Part shown: piece by piece, positions 1 to 8,650 of the stretch
Layout of the letters: every line of letters begins with the position of its first letter
Numbering within the stretch: position 1 is the stretch's first letter
DNA from: Streptomyces harenosi
GTDB taxonomy: Bacteria > Actinomycetota > Actinomycetes > Streptomycetales > Streptomycetaceae
Direction: 5' to 3'
DNA: 43,829 nucleotides
NCBI RefSeq assembly: GCF_011008945.1
Contig: NZ_WYCT01000017.1
Location: 1-43,829, forward strand
Made by a program: the position numbers and the translations under genes
Notes under the pieces: generated by a model
What the model saw: the letters and a program-made list of their open reading frames with translations, nothing else
The model's database searches: none
Told to the model about the DNA's origin: nothing

Positions 1-617
1 CCCCCTCCTCCCCCGCCGCGTCCCCGTCGGCATCACCGGCGCCGTCCGGGACGCCCTCGGCCTCCGCTGCGCCGTCCGGGTCCGCCGGGCCGGAGACGTC
101 ACGGCCCTCCGCGACGGTGACGAAGCCGACGCCCTCCGCCGAGCCGACGCGCACGGCCGGCGGGCGGGTGAGCCCGGCCCCCGCCGCCACGCCCACGCGG
201 GAGCCGGCGAAGCCCGGCGCACCCGTGACCGTCTCCCGGGAGGCCGCCGCGGAGGCGGAGGTGCTCCGGCTGGTCAACGAGGAGCGGGCCAAGGTGGGGT
301 GCAGCGCGCTGGCGGCCGGCAGCGCCCTCGCCGACCTGGCCGGGGACTTCAGCGACGCCATGGCCGAGCAGGGCTTCTTCGACCACACCGACCCCAGCGG
401 CGCGACCCCGTGGGACCGGGCCGAGAAGGCCGGGATAAGCAACCTCGGCGGGGAGAACATAGCCCGCGGCCAGGCCGACGCCCAGGCCGTCATGGATTCC
501 TGGATGAACAGCCCGGGTCACCGCGCCAACATCCTGAACTGCGACTTCACCTCGCTGGGAGTCGGCGTGCACTTCGGGCCGGGCGGCCCGTGGTGGACGC
601 AGGACTTCGGCTACTGA
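1..617 (+). CDS. CAP-domain (SCP/PR-1-like) secreted protein, 5' partial
   Basis: The reading frame is open from the left edge (first full codon at 3) to a TGA at 615-617, so the true start lies outside the window. The visible N-terminal part is a Ser/Pro/Ala/Thr-rich linker of about 70 residues. The C-terminal part of about 125 residues is a CAP domain: it opens with the helix LRLVNEERAKVGC and has the conserved motifs GENIARG, SPGHRANIL and a closing WTQDFGY. Bacterial CAP proteins of this type are usually exported or wall-associated, and their biochemical role is poorly defined. The disordered linker suggests that a signal peptide or membrane anchor precedes it, but that part is not visible. 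Two cysteines (in KVGCSAL and LNCDF) may form a disulfide. The family call is secure and the function is open. Confidence 0.9.
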   Translation, partial: PSSPAASPSASPAPSGTPSASAAPSGSAGPETSRPSATVTKPTPSAEPTRTAGGRVSPAPAATPTREPAKPGAPVTVSREAAAEAEVLRLVNEERAKVGCSALAAGSALADLAGDFSDAMAEQGFFDHTDPSGATPWDRAEKAGISNLGGENIARGQADAQAVMDSWMNSPGHRANILNCDFTSLGVGVHFGPGGPWWTQDFGY

Positions 618-673
618 GAGACGCACCGCTTTCTCCCGGTTAGCGCAAGCTGTCGGTGAGCGCTGTGCTCGCC

Positions 674-679
674 TACGCT
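674..679 (+). promoter_or_regulatory. -10 hexamer of a leaderless promoter for the HxlR gene
   Basis: TACGCT ends six bases before the ATG at 686. This places the expected transcription start on or next to the start codon. No convincing -35 element is visible. The same arrangement recurs at several genes in this window. Confidence 0.5.
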
Positions 680-685
680 GGATCC

Positions 686-1087
686 ATGACGACCACACAG
701 GGGCGTACGGCGGAGCAGGACCTTCCGTACGACGTGTTCTCCCGGGCCTGTCCCTCGCGCGGCACCCTGGAGCACGTCACCGGGCGCTGGGGCGCGCTCA
801 CGCTCGGCGCCCTGTACGAGGGGTCCTTCCGCTTCAACGAGCTGCGGCGCCGGGTGGACGGCGTCAGCGAGAAGATGCTCTCCCAGACGCTGCACGCGCT
901 GGAGCGGGACGGCCTGGTGCACCGGGAGGCCCAGCCCACCAACCCGCCCCGCGTCGACTACGAGCTGACGCCGCTGGGGCGGGGGGTGGCCGAGCGGCTG
1001 GCCGGCCTCATCGCGTTCCTGGAGGGCAGCATGGACCAGGTGCTCGCGGCGCGGGAGCGGTACGACGCCCGGCGGCCCGCCGGGTGA
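686..1087 (+). CDS. HxlR-family winged-helix transcriptional regulator
   Basis: The product is 133 aa from the ATG at 686. It carries the HxlR winged-helix core: a Cys near the N-terminus (SRACPSRG), then VTGRWGALTLGAL, FNELRRRVDGVSEKMLSQTLHALERDGLV, and the wing VDYELTPLGR. HxlR proteins are small dimeric DNA-binding proteins, often sensing redox or electrophile stress through the N-terminal cysteine; that role is inferred here. A GTG at 656 would add ten residues, but the -10-like TACGCT just upstream of 686 would then fall inside the gene, so the ATG is preferred. The gene is convergent with mutM, and its target is not evident from the neighbours. Confidence 0.85.
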   Translation: MTTTQGRTAEQDLPYDVFSRACPSRGTLEHVTGRWGALTLGALYEGSFRFNELRRRVDGVSEKMLSQTLHALERDGLVHREAQPTNPPRVDYELTPLGRGVAERLAGLIAFLEGSMDQVLAARERYDARRPAG

Positions 1088-1115
1088 CCGCCCATCCGGC
1101 CGCGGTCACGGCCGG
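1084..1115. terminator. Hairpins between the convergent HxlR and mutM genes
   Basis: Two overlapping inverted repeats lie across the 18-base gap: GTGACCG (1084-1090) with CGGTCAC (1103-1109), and CCGGCCG (1096-1102) with CGGCCGG (1109-1115). There is no T tract. The position between two converging gene ends fits a bidirectional terminator. Confidence 0.45.
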
Positions 1116-1966
1116 ATACGGGGCGCCCGCTGGCAGGCGGGGCAGTAGTAGCTGGAGCGGTTCATCCAAGGGCGCCGGCGCATCGGGGTGGCGCAGCGGC
1201 GGCACGGCAGGCCCTCGCGTCCGTAGGCGTCGAGCGACCGGTCGAAGTAGCCGGATTCGCCGTTGACGTTGACGTACAGGCTGTCGAAGCTGGTGCCGCC
1301 CACGGCGAGGGCCGCGTTCATGACGTCCCGGATGTGGCCGAGGAGCTGGAGCGTACGGGGGCGGGTGAAGCCGGCCGTCGGGCGTTCGTAGTGCAGGCGG
1401 GAGCGCCACAGGGCCTCGTCGGCGTAGATGTTGCCGACGCCGCTGATCAGGGACTGGTCGAGCAGGGCCCGCTTGATGGTGGTGTGCTTGCGGCGCAGCG
1501 CCTGGTGGAACGCCTCGTCGTCGAAGAGCGGGTCCAGCGGGTCGCGGGCGATGTGCCCGATCACGTCCGGCAGACCATCGGGGGTGGTGTCGTGCAGCGA
1601 CAGGCCGCCGAAGGTGCGCTGGTCGACGAAGCGCAGCTCGGTTCCCAGGTCGTCGTCGAAACGAATGCGGATGCGCAGGTGCTTCTCGTCCGGCGCGGTG
1701 TGCGGCTGGACCAGGAGCTGGCCGCTCATGCCGAGGTGGGCGAGGACCGCCTGGCCGGTGTCCGCCAGGGGCAGCCACAGGTACTTGCCGCGGCGGCTGG
1801 GGGTGCCGATGCGGTGGCCCTTGAGACGGTGGGCGAAGTCGTCGGCCCCGGCGACGTGGCGGCGTATCGCGCGCGGGTGCAGTACCTCGGCGTCGGCGAC
1901 GGCGCGGTGGGCGACCCACCGTTCCAGGCCGCGCCGGACGACCTCGACCTCGGGCAACTCGGGCAT
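1106..1966 (-). CDS. mutM: Formamidopyrimidine-DNA glycosylase (Fpg/MutM)
   Basis: A 286-aa base-excision repair enzyme that removes oxidised purines such as 8-oxoguanine and cleaves the abasic site. The mature protein begins MPELPEVE, so the catalytic Pro2 and Glu3 are in place. The lysine in [10 protein letters not shown] (near residue 58) matches the family's beta-hairpin lysine. The helix-two-turn-helix segment is seen in [22 protein letters not shown]-terminal zinc finger has Cys255-x2-Cys258 and Cys275-x2-Cys278. The ATG at 1966 is chosen because Pro must be residue 2 and a GGGGAG ribosome site sits five bases upstream; an in-frame ATG at 1984 would add six residues and bury the active site. 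It lies downstream of rnc on the same strand, separated by 168 bases containing a strong hairpin. Confidence 0.97.
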   Translation of the reverse strand: MPELPEVEVVRRGLERWVAHRAVADAEVLHPRAIRRHVAGADDFAHRLKGHRIGTPSRRGKYLWLPLADTGQAVLAHLGMSGQLLVQPHTAPDEKHLRIRIRFDDDLGTELRFVDQRTFGGLSLHDTTPDGLPDVIGHIARDPLDPLFDDEAFHQALRRKHTTIKRALLDQSLISGVGNIYADEALWRSRLHYERPTAGFTRPRTLQLLGHIRDVMNAALAVGGTSFDSLYVNVNGESGYFDRSLDAYGREGLPCRRCATPMRRRPWMNRSSYYCPACQRAPRIRP

Positions 1967-2087
1967 GTGCTCCCCTGTCCACACGTGTGTGGCCCGAACA
2001 TACTCGTCCGGGCCTTCGTATGGCCCGTGCCGGATGCGGACGGGCCGTCGCGGGGCCCGTGGCGAGGGCCGGGCGGTGCCAAGGACC

Positions 2088-2119
2088 GAGCGCCCGGCCC
2101 CGGTCGGGGTCGGGCGCTC
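2088..2119 (-). terminator. Strong hairpin between rnc and mutM
   Basis: A continuous 14-pair stem: GAGCGCCCG (2088-2096) pairs with CGGGCGCTC (2111-2119), extended by one G-T pair and four C-G pairs, with a four-base loop. It is 15 bases past the rnc stop codon. There is no T tract on the minus strand, so it may be a terminator or attenuator, or a processing site for RNase III. Confidence 0.55.
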
Positions 2120-2134
2120 GGGCGGGGCTGGATG

Positions 2135-2968
2135 TCAGGCGGAGGCCGACGAGGCGTCGGCGCCGTTCTGCGCGACGACCTCGGCGGCCGTCGCCTTGAC
2201 GCGCTCGTCCGCGGCGGCCCGGATGGCCCGCCAGGCGGACTCCGCGGCCTGCTGCTCCGCCTCCTTCTTGCTGCGGCCGGTGCCGGTGCCGTACGAGACG
2301 CCTCCGACGCGGGCGGCAGCAGTGAAGGTCTTCTCGTGATCGGGGCCGGTCTCCGTGACCAGGTACTCGGGCACGCCGAGCCCCTCGGTCGCGGTGAGCT
2401 CCTGGAGGCTGGTCTTCCAGTCCAGGCCGGCTCCGAGGTTGGAGGACTTCTCGATCAGGGGGTCGAACAGGCGGTGCACCAGTTCGGACGCCGCGTCGAG
2501 GCCCTGGTCGAGGTAGACCGCGCCGATCACCGCTTCCAGGGTGTCGGCGAGGATGGACGCCTTGTCCCGGCCGCCCGTGCCCTCTTCACCGCGGCCGAGC
2601 CGGATGAAGGAGCCGAGGTCGAGCGAACGTCCCACTTCGGCCAGCGCACGCGAGTTGACCACCGCGGCCCGCAACTTGGCCAGCTGGCCTTCGGGCAGGT
2701 CGGGGTGGGTGCGGTACAGCGTGTCGGTGACGACGAGGCCGAGGACGGAGTCCCCGAGGAACTCCAGCCGCTCGTTCGTCGGCAGACCGCCGTTCTCGTA
2801 CGCGTAGGAACGGTGGGTCAGTGCTCGCACCAGAAGGGCGGACTCGACCTGGTAGCCGAGCCGCCCTTCCAGAAGCGTGTGGGACGAGGCCTGGTTGTCC
2901 GCCGGGCCGCCCCCGCGTCGGCGGGAACTGCCGGCTTCGGCGTCTTCCGCCTTCTTGGCAGTGGACAC
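2135..2968 (-). CDS. rnc: Ribonuclease III
   Basis: A 277-aa double-strand-specific endoribonuclease that processes rRNA and structured mRNAs. After a charged N-terminal tail of about 25 residues comes the catalytic domain with the signature [12 protein letters not shown] and the second acidic cluster [16 protein letters not shown] dsRNA-binding domain follows ([11 protein letters not shown] to [14 protein letters not shown]), then an Ala-rich tail. The GTG at 2968 is preferred because AGAGG lies just upstream; another in-frame GTG at 2980 would add four residues. In S. coelicolor this gene is absB, a global regulator of antibiotic production (established knowledge). It follows rpmF by 19 bases and is probably cotranscribed with DUF177-rpmF, the usual actinobacterial arrangement. 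Confidence 0.96.
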   Translation of the reverse strand: MSTAKKAEDAEAGSSRRRGGGPADNQASSHTLLEGRLGYQVESALLVRALTHRSYAYENGGLPTNERLEFLGDSVLGLVVTDTLYRTHPDLPEGQLAKLRAAVVNSRALAEVGRSLDLGSFIRLGRGEEGTGGRDKASILADTLEAVIGAVYLDQGLDAASELVHRLFDPLIEKSSNLGAGLDWKTSLQELTATEGLGVPEYLVTETGPDHEKTFTAAARVGGVSYGTGTGRSKKEAEQQAAESAWRAIRAAADERVKATAAEVVAQNGADASSASA

Positions 2969-2987
2969 AGTGCCTCTCACCAGCCGC

Positions 2988-3161
2988 TCAGACCTCGAGG
3001 ACCTGGCGCTTGTTGTAGGTGCCGCACGACGGGCACGCGATGTGCTGCAGCTTGGGCTCGTGGCAGCGCTCGCACGCAACCAGGGTGGGGACCGCAGCCT
3101 TCCACTGCGACCGGCGGTGGCGCGTGTTGCTGCGCGACATCTTCCGCTTCGGAACAGCCAC
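2988..3161 (-). CDS. rpmF: 50S ribosomal protein L32
   Basis: A 57-aa protein beginning (GTG)[16 protein letters not shown], the classical L32 N-terminus. It contains two Cys-x2-Cys pairs (CERC at 30-33 and CPSC at 43-46), which mark it as the zinc-binding form. The length is typical. The start GTG at 3161 lies two bases after the stop of the DUF177 gene (3164), implying coupled translation. YceD/DUF177 directly before rpmF is a widely conserved pairing in bacteria. Confidence 0.97.
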   Translation of the reverse strand: MAVPKRKMSRSNTRHRRSQWKAAVPTLVACERCHEPKLQHIACPSCGTYNKRQVLEV

Positions 3162-3163
3162 GG

Positions 3164-3808
3164 CTACTTCTCCTGCTTCTCGTCGACGCCCGCTTCGGCG
3201 CCGCTCTTGTCGTCCTTATCGCCGGGTTCGAGTGAATCGGCGAGTCCCTGCAGTGCCGCCCAACGGATGTCGACGGCGTCATGGTGGTGGTCCGGGTCGT
3301 CCGCCAGCCGTGCCCCGCACTCGGCGCACAGACCGGGGCAGTCTTCCCGGCACACCGGCTGCATCGGCAGTGCGAGCACCACCGCATCACGCAGCACGGC
3401 TTCGAGGTCGATCAGACCGTCCTCGACAAAGAGCCTGTCCTCGTCGTCCTCGGCGTCGTCGCCCGGTTCCGCCACAGGGCGGCCCCGGTCGTCGGCGTCA
3501 GGGTACGAGAACATCTCCTGGAAATCCGCTTCGAGCTCCAGCTCGACCGGCTCCAGACACCTTACGCACTCCCCCTCGGCCGTCGCACGGGCGGTGCCTG
3601 TGACGAGCACACCTTCCATGACCGACTCGAGACGGAGTTCGAGCTCCACCGGGGCGCCTCCCGGCACTCCGACGACTCCCTGGATACCGAGGTCCCGGGG
3701 AGCGTCGACCGTACGGGTCAGGCGCTGCAGCGCACCAGGCCGCCGCCCCAGCTCGTGGGTGTCGATCACGAGAGGGTTGCGGTGGTCGAGGCGGGCGTTC
3801 AGGGCCAT
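3164..3808 (-). CDS. YceD family (DUF177) protein
   Basis: A 214-aa protein. The N-terminal half holds the conserved core [20 protein letters not shown] and the motif [22 protein letters not shown] with Cys-x2-Cys. A second cysteine cluster, [16 protein letters not shown], lies near residues 153-165 and completes a probable metal-binding site. The last 25 residues are Lys/Asp/Glu-rich and look disordered. YceD proteins are linked to rRNA accumulation in several bacteria; that function is inferred here from family and from the neighbouring L32 gene. The ATG at 3808 has CAGGA a few bases upstream. A GC-rich hairpin (about 3832-3856) lies in its leader. Confidence 0.92.
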   Translation of the reverse strand: MALNARLDHRNPLVIDTHELGRRPGALQRLTRTVDAPRDLGIQGVVGVPGGAPVELELRLESVMEGVLVTGTARATAEGECVRCLEPVELELEADFQEMFSYPDADDRGRPVAEPGDDAEDDEDRLFVEDGLIDLEAVLRDAVVLALPMQPVCREDCPGLCAECGARLADDPDHHHDAVDIRWAALQGLADSLEPGDKDDKSGAEAGVDEKQEK

Positions 3809-3896
3809 TCCTGCTTTCGGTCTTCGAGCTCGGGGACGCCGCCCTGCGGTGTCCCCGGGCAGCGCTGATCGCGGACGTACACGCGACCGAACAGCC

Positions 3897-3926
3897 AGGA
3901 TACTGGACCTTTCGCTGTCGGCCCAA
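3897..3926 (-). promoter_or_regulatory. Putative promoter of DUF177-rpmF-rnc
   Basis: On the minus strand TTGGGC (3926-3921) and TATCCT (3902-3897) are separated by 18 bases, a good match to a vegetative sigma promoter. It lies about 90 bases upstream of the DUF177 start. The leader between them contains an imperfect hairpin at 3832-3856 (GGGGAC/GTCCCC plus an inner CCGC/GCGG). Confidence 0.5.
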
Positions 3927-3933
3927 TCCGCGG

Positions 3934-5034
3934 TCAGCGGCCCTGCTCGTACCGCTGCTCGTACTGGCGGAGCTGTTCGGCGCTGATCATGCTCGTGTCG
4001 AACAGGCTGGTCTCGTCCAGGGCGTACCCCTGGTGGCCGCCCTGGGGGCCCGGCTGGGTGCCTGCCTGGGGGCCGCCGGCCCCGGGGGCGCCCCGGTGGC
4101 CCTCCTGGGCGTCCGGCGCGGCCTCGTAGCCCTGGTAGGCGTACGGGTCGGCCTGCTGGTAGCCGTAGGGGTCCTGACCGCCGTACTGCTGCGGATAGCC
4201 GTACGGGTCGGTCTGGGGGGCCTGCTGCTGGTAGGCGTAGGTCTCCTGGGCGCCGTAGGACGGCTGGGCCGGCACCGCGGGAGGCGCCGGGGGCTGCGGC
4301 GGGGTCGCCGGCGCGGCGGCCAGGGCCGCCAGGTCGGCGAGGTAGTCGGCGTCGCTGGAGTGCTGGAGGGTGGTGGTGTCGTCGGCGAGGGCGCCGAGGT
4401 CGTCGCTGGCGATCCGGCCGTGCAGCTTCTCCCGGCCGCGGCCGACCGCCTCCAGCGTCTTGGCGAGGACCGCCTCGAAGGCACCGAGCTTGGCGTCGAC
4501 GTAGGCGTCGGCGCTGCGGCGCAGGGTCTCCGGGTCGTGGCTGCGCTCGGGGGCGTCCTCGTCCTCGTAGCCCTCCTCGTCGAGGCCGGGGCCGGTACCG
4601 AGGAGCTTCTCGCGGCCGCGGCCGACGGAGCCGAGGGTCTTGGTGAGGACGACCTCGAAGTTGGCGAGCTTGGAGTCGACGTACTCGTCCGCCTCGGCGC
4701 GGATCTCCTCGGCCTCCTGGCGGGCCTCGGCCAGGATGCGGTCGGCCTCGGCCTGCGAGCGGCGGGCGACCTCGGTGCCGGAGATCAGGGAGCCGCGCTC
4801 GGCGTGCGCGCTCTCGATGATGCGCTCGGCCTCCTGGCGGGCCTGCGCCACCATCTGCTCGCGGTCGCCGATCAGTTCCTGCGCCCTGGCGAGGGAGTCG
4901 GGGAGCGCCGCGCGCACCTCCTCCAGCAGGGAGAGCAGTTCGGCGCGGTTGACCACGCACGACGCCGACATGGGCATCGACCGGGCGCCGGAGACCACCG
5001 CGACGATCTCGTCGAGCTTCTTCTGCACGTCCAC
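3934..5034 (-). CDS. DivIVA/ATP-synthase-B-like coiled-coil protein with Tyr/Gln-rich tail
   Basis: A 366-aa protein from a GTG at 5034 (MDVQKKLDEIV). Residues 30-120 are a long charged coiled coil (for example RQEAERIIESAHAERG), of the kind annotated as a cell division initiation or ATP synthase B-like protein in Streptomyces. Two similar blocks follow: YVDSKLANFEVVLTKTLGSV and, about 60 residues later, YVDAKLGAFEAVLAKTLEAV, both ending in GRGREKL. This is an internal duplication. The last 130 residues are Pro/Ala- then Tyr/Gln/Gly-rich (DPYGYPQQYGGQDPYGYQQ) and predicted disordered. There is no membrane segment or enzyme motif. A role in polar growth or division is suggested by the family only. 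It is separate from coaD by 142 bases. Confidence 0.8.
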   Translation of the reverse strand: MDVQKKLDEIVAVVSGARSMPMSASCVVNRAELLSLLEEVRAALPDSLARAQELIGDREQMVAQARQEAERIIESAHAERGSLISGTEVARRSQAEADRILAEARQEAEEIRAEADEYVDSKLANFEVVLTKTLGSVGRGREKLLGTGPGLDEEGYEDEDAPERSHDPETLRRSADAYVDAKLGAFEAVLAKTLEAVGRGREKLHGRIASDDLGALADDTTTLQHSSDADYLADLAALAAAPATPPQPPAPPAVPAQPSYGAQETYAYQQQAPQTDPYGYPQQYGGQDPYGYQQADPYAYQGYEAAPDAQEGHRGAPGAGGPQAGTQPGPQGGHQGYALDETSLFDTSMISAEQLRQYEQRYEQGR

Positions 5035-5176
5035 CTGTGCTCGCCACTCTCTACAGCTGTGTTGGAGACGGACGGGACGACTGTACGGCCCCCGGGCGGC
5101 GGGGGGACACCGGGTGCGCGGCGGTCGCGGCGGCCGCGCCGTCCCGGCGGTCCGGCGGCGTCCGGCGCGGTGGCGT

Positions 5177-5656
5177 TCAGTCCGTGCGCAGACGCTCGGT
5201 CAGCGCCTGGAGCACCACCGCGGGCACCAGGTGGGAGACGTCGCCGCCCCAGGTCGCGACCTCCTTGACGAGGGAGGACGACAGGAAGCTGTAGGTGGGG
5301 TTGGTGGGGATGAAGAGCGTCTCCACGCCGGAGAGGCCGTTGTTCATCTGCGCCATCTGCAGCTCGTAGTCGAAGTCGCTGACCGCGCGCAGGCCCTTGA
5401 CGATGGCGGGGATGTCGCGCTGCTTGCAGAAGTCGACGAGCAGGCCGTGGAAGGACTCGACGCGGACGTTGCCGTACTCGGCGGTGACCTGGCGGATGAG
5501 GTCGATCCGCTCCTCGATGGCGAACAGGCCCTTCTTGGACTGGTTGATCATCACCGCGACGTAGACCTCGTCGTACAGCCTGGACGCGCGGGCGATGATG
5601 TCGAGGTGTCCATTGGTGATCGGGTCGAACGACCCGGGACAGACGGCGCGGCGCAC
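5177..5656 (-). CDS. coaD: Phosphopantetheine adenylyltransferase
   Basis: A 159-aa enzyme of coenzyme A synthesis that joins ATP and 4'-phosphopantetheine to give dephospho-CoA. It begins RRAVCPGSFDPITNGHLDII, with the nucleotidyltransferase motif T/HxGH (TNGH). Further conserved segments are INQSKKGLF, GLRAVSDFDYELQMAQMN and the late ATP-contact motif TYSFLSSSLVKEVA. The GTG at 5656 is preferred: GAGGG sits seven bases upstream and the length equals the family norm. An ATG at 5686, overlapping the rsmD stop as ATGA, would give 169 aa and cannot be excluded. Position directly after rsmD is the common bacterial rsmD-coaD pair. Confidence 0.95.
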   Translation of the reverse strand: MRRAVCPGSFDPITNGHLDIIARASRLYDEVYVAVMINQSKKGLFAIEERIDLIRQVTAEYGNVRVESFHGLLVDFCKQRDIPAIVKGLRAVSDFDYELQMAQMNNGLSGVETLFIPTNPTYSFLSSSLVKEVATWGGDVSHLVPAVVLQALTERLRTD

Positions 5657-5682
5657 TTGTGATCCCTCGCTCTCCGGTCCGG

Positions 5683-6270
5683 TCATCGTGCGTCTTCGCA
5701 CGTAGAGGCGGCGCGACCGTACCAAAACGTTCCCTCGCCGTAGCGACGGGCCCGGATCGCCTCGAAGCCGTCGGGCCACCGGAATTCGCCGCCTCTGGTG
5801 CTGCGCTCCACGGTGACGAGGGCTTCCTCCGCGAGCCACCCCTCCGAGCGGAGTGTGAGCAGGATCTCCCGAAGATCGTCGTCGGAGACCGCGTACGGCG
5901 GGTCGAGGAAGACCAGCTCGTACGGCCGGGCCGGGGGCGCCGTACGGACGATCTGTTCCGCTTTGCCCTGCCTGACCTCGGCGCCGGGCAGGCCGAGGGC
6001 CTTCACGTTCTCCCGGACCGTGCGGGCGGCGCGGGCGTCGGCCTCGACGAGCAGCGTGTGGCCGGCGCCCCGGGACAGCGCCTCCAGGCCCACGGCGCCG
6101 GAACCGGCGTACAGGTCGAGGACCCGCTCGCCCCGCAGGGGGCCGCCGAGCAGGGACTGCCAGGTGGAGAAGAGGCCCTCGCGCGCGCGGTCGGAGGTGG
6201 GGCGGGTGCCGGTCCCTGGCGGGACGGCCAGGCGACGTCCGCCGGCCACGCCGGCGATCACGCGGGTCAT
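5683..6270 (-). CDS. rsmD: 16S rRNA (guanine(966)-N(2))-methyltransferase RsmD
   Basis: A 195-aa SAM-dependent methyltransferase of the RsmD family. It starts MTRVIAGVAGGRRL and has the SAM-binding motif VLDLYAGSGAVGLEALSRG (residues about 50-68), the acidic VEADARAARTVRENV, and the catalytic DPPY in ELVFLDPPYAVSDDDL. It methylates one guanine in the 30S subunit. The ATG at 6270 is preceded by AAGGACCCCAG. Its stop overlaps an in-frame ATG of coaD (5683-5686), so the two are probably cotranscribed. Confidence 0.95.
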   Translation of the reverse strand: MTRVIAGVAGGRRLAVPPGTGTRPTSDRAREGLFSTWQSLLGGPLRGERVLDLYAGSGAVGLEALSRGAGHTLLVEADARAARTVRENVKALGLPGAEVRQGKAEQIVRTAPPARPYELVFLDPPYAVSDDDLREILLTLRSEGWLAEEALVTVERSTRGGEFRWPDGFEAIRARRYGEGTFWYGRAASTCEDAR

Positions 6271-6400
6271 CTGGGGTCCTTGTGAGTAGTGCGGTTGTGG
6301 GTCCAGTTTCGCAGGCGGAGCAGGGGGCGTCCTGCCACCGTGGCGGGCCGCGGCCCGCCGTGCCGCGGTTGGTCGCGGGCCCCGGCCGTCCGCGCGCCGC

Positions 6401-8650
6401 TCACCCCTTCTCCAGGTACTGCTCCCTCTCCTCGTCCAGCAGGGCGTCCAGCGCGGTGCGCAGTCCCGGCAGGTGCTCCAGGTCCGGGTCGGCCGCCACG
6501 ACCGCCGCGGCCTCCCGGCGCGCCTCGGCGATGACCTCCTCGTCCTCGATGACGGCGAGCACGCGCAGGGAGGAGCGGGCGCCGGACTGGGCCTGGCCGA
6601 GGACGTCGCCCTCGCGGCGCTGTTCGAGGTCGATGCGGGACAGCTCGAAGCCGTCGAGGGTGGCGGCGACCGCGTTGAGCCGCTGCCGGGCGGCGCTGGC
6701 CTCGGGCATCTCGGTGACCAGCAGGCACAGCCCGGGGGCGGACCCCCGGCCGACGCGGCCCCGGAGCTGGTGGAGCTGGGAGACGCCGAAGCGGTCGGCG
6801 TCCATGACCACCATCACGGTGGCGTTGGGGACGTTGACGCCGACCTCGATGACGGTGGTGGCCACCAGCACGTCCGCCTCCCCGGCGGCGAAGCGGCGCA
6901 TGACCGCGTCCTTGTCGTCGGGCTGCATACGGCCGTGCAGCACCTCCACGCGAAGGCCCTTGAGCGGCCCTTGGGCGAGCTGCTCGGCGACGTCCAGGAC
7001 GGCGAGCGGCGGGCGCTTGTCCGCCTCGCCCGGGGCGGCCTCCTTCTGCGCGGCCTGCGCGGCCTTCTTGGCGTCCGCCGCCTCGTCGGCGTCGTCACCG
7101 ATGCGCGGGCAGACGACGTACGCCTGGTGGCCGTTGCCGGCCTCCTCGCGCACCCGCTCCCAGGCCCGCGCGAGGAAGTGCGGCTTGTCGGCGGCGGGGA
7201 CGACATGGCTCGCGATGGGCGAGCGGCCGGCCGGGAGCTGGTCGAGGACGGAGGTCTCCAGGTCGCCGAAGACGGTCATGGCCACCGTGCGCGGGATGGG
7301 CGTGGCGGTCATGACCAGCAGATGCGGGGGCTGCTTGCCCTTGCCGCGCAGCGCGTCGCGCTGTTCCACGCCGAAGCGGTGCTGTTCGTCGACGACGACG
7401 AGGCCGAGGTCGTGGAACTGCACCTTGTCCTCGATCAGCGCGTGGGTGCCGATCACGATGCCGGCCTCGCCGGTGGCCAGGTCGAGCAGGGCCCGGCGGC
7501 GGGCGGCGGCCCCCATGGAGCCGGTCAGCAGCACCACCTTGGTGGCGTGTTCGGCCCCGCCGAGCATGCCGCCCTCGGCGAGCTCCCCCATCATCTCCAC
7601 GACCGAGCGGTGGTGCTGCTGGGCGAGCACCTCGGTGGGCGCCAGCATCGCCGCCTGCCCGCCCGCGTCGACGACGGCGAGCATGGCGCGCAGGGCCACC
7701 AGGGTCTTGCCGCTGCCGACCTCGCCCTGGAGCAGCCGGTGCATCGGGTGCTCGGTCGCCAGGTCCGCGAAGATCTCCCGGGAGACCTTCTGCTGGCCCT
7801 CGGTGAGGGTGAAGGGGAGGCGGGCGTCGAAGGCCGCGAGCAGCCCGTCGGGCCGGGGCTCGCGGGCGACGGCGGGAAGCTGGGCGTCGGCGTGGCGGCG
7901 GCGGGCGAGGGCGACCTGGAGGACGAACGCCTCGTCCCACTTCAGCCGGGCGCGGGCGTCGGCGATGTCCGCCTTGGTGTGCGGGCGGTGGATCTTCAGC
8001 AGGGCCTCGGGCAGGGGGATCAGGCCGCGGCCCTCGCGCAGCGCCCCGGGGAGGGGGTCGACGGCCTCCTGGGCGCTGGGCAGCACCGTCTGGACGGCCT
8101 TGGCGATCTTCCAGGACTCCAGCTTGGCGGTGGCCGGGTAGATGGGGATCAGGGCGCCGGCCCAGCTCTCGACCGTCTCGGCCGCCTGGTCCTCGTCGTC
8201 GCTGCGCAGCAACTCGTACGCGGGGTGCGCCAGTTGGAGGCGGCGGTTGAAGACCGACACCTTGCCCGCGAACAGCGCGCGGGCGCCCGGCAGGAGTTCC
8301 TTGTGCGGCTTGTGCACGCCGTTGCCGAAGAAGACCAGCTGGAGCCGGCCGCTGCCGTCGGTGATGGTCACCTCCAGGCGCTGCCCCTTGCCGCGCGGGG
8401 CCCGGGAGGAGGCGAAGCTGTGCAGCCGGGCGTCGGCGACCTGGGCGACCACGGTGACGTGCTCGTCCATGGGGAGGTCGGCGAGGTGGGTGAGCTGCCC
8501 CCGCTCCTCGTACCTGCGCGGGTAGTGGTGGAGGAGGTCGCCGACGGTGCGCAGGCCGAGGTGGTCGGCCATCACCTTCGCGGTGGCGGGGCCGAGCACC
8601 GACTTCAGGGGCTGTTGCAGTGGTTCTCGCAGTGCGGGCACGGGATCCAT
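6401..8650 (-). CDS. recG: ATP-dependent DNA helicase RecG
   Basis: A 749-aa branch-migrating helicase that remodels stalled replication forks and recombination intermediates. The N-terminal wedge/OB domain is seen around residues 50-170 (RYEERGQLTHLADL, RLQLVFFGNGVHKPHKELLPG). Helicase motifs follow in order: Walker A GEVGSGKT, the DExH box VVVDEQHRFGVEQR, motif III MTATPIPRT, and motif VI QLRGRVGRGS. The insertion at about 540-575 (AADAKKAAQAAQKEAAPGEADK) is Ala/Lys-rich and probably a flexible loop. The ATG at 8650 (MDPVPALREPL) is chosen because sequence upstream is low-complexity and non-coding in character. No clear ribosome site was seen at this start. Confidence 0.96.
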   Translation of the reverse strand: MDPVPALREPLQQPLKSVLGPATAKVMADHLGLRTVGDLLHHYPRRYEERGQLTHLADLPMDEHVTVVAQVADARLHSFASSRAPRGKGQRLEVTITDGSGRLQLVFFGNGVHKPHKELLPGARALFAGKVSVFNRRLQLAHPAYELLRSDDEDQAAETVESWAGALIPIYPATAKLESWKIAKAVQTVLPSAQEAVDPLPGALREGRGLIPLPEALLKIHRPHTKADIADARARLKWDEAFVLQVALARRRHADAQLPAVAREPRPDGLLAAFDARLPFTLTEGQQKVSREIFADLATEHPMHRLLQGEVGSGKTLVALRAMLAVVDAGGQAAMLAPTEVLAQQHHRSVVEMMGELAEGGMLGGAEHATKVVLLTGSMGAAARRRALLDLATGEAGIVIGTHALIEDKVQFHDLGLVVVDEQHRFGVEQRDALRGKGKQPPHLLVMTATPIPRTVAMTVFGDLETSVLDQLPAGRSPIASHVVPAADKPHFLARAWERVREEAGNGHQAYVVCPRIGDDADEAADAKKAAQAAQKEAAPGEADKRPPLAVLDVAEQLAQGPLKGLRVEVLHGRMQPDDKDAVMRRFAAGEADVLVATTVIEVGVNVPNATVMVVMDADRFGVSQLHQLRGRVGRGSAPGLCLLVTEMPEASAARQRLNAVAATLDGFELSRIDLEQRREGDVLGQAQSGARSSLRVLAVIEDEEVIAEARREAAAVVAADPDLEHLPGLRTALDALLDEEREQYLEKG

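Noticed and set aside
3164-5047. A single 627-codon minus-strand protein covering DUF177 and the gene upstream
   Set aside because: Only the last 214 codons (from ATG 3808) show family conservation. The rest is a frame-shifted shadow of the coiled-coil gene.
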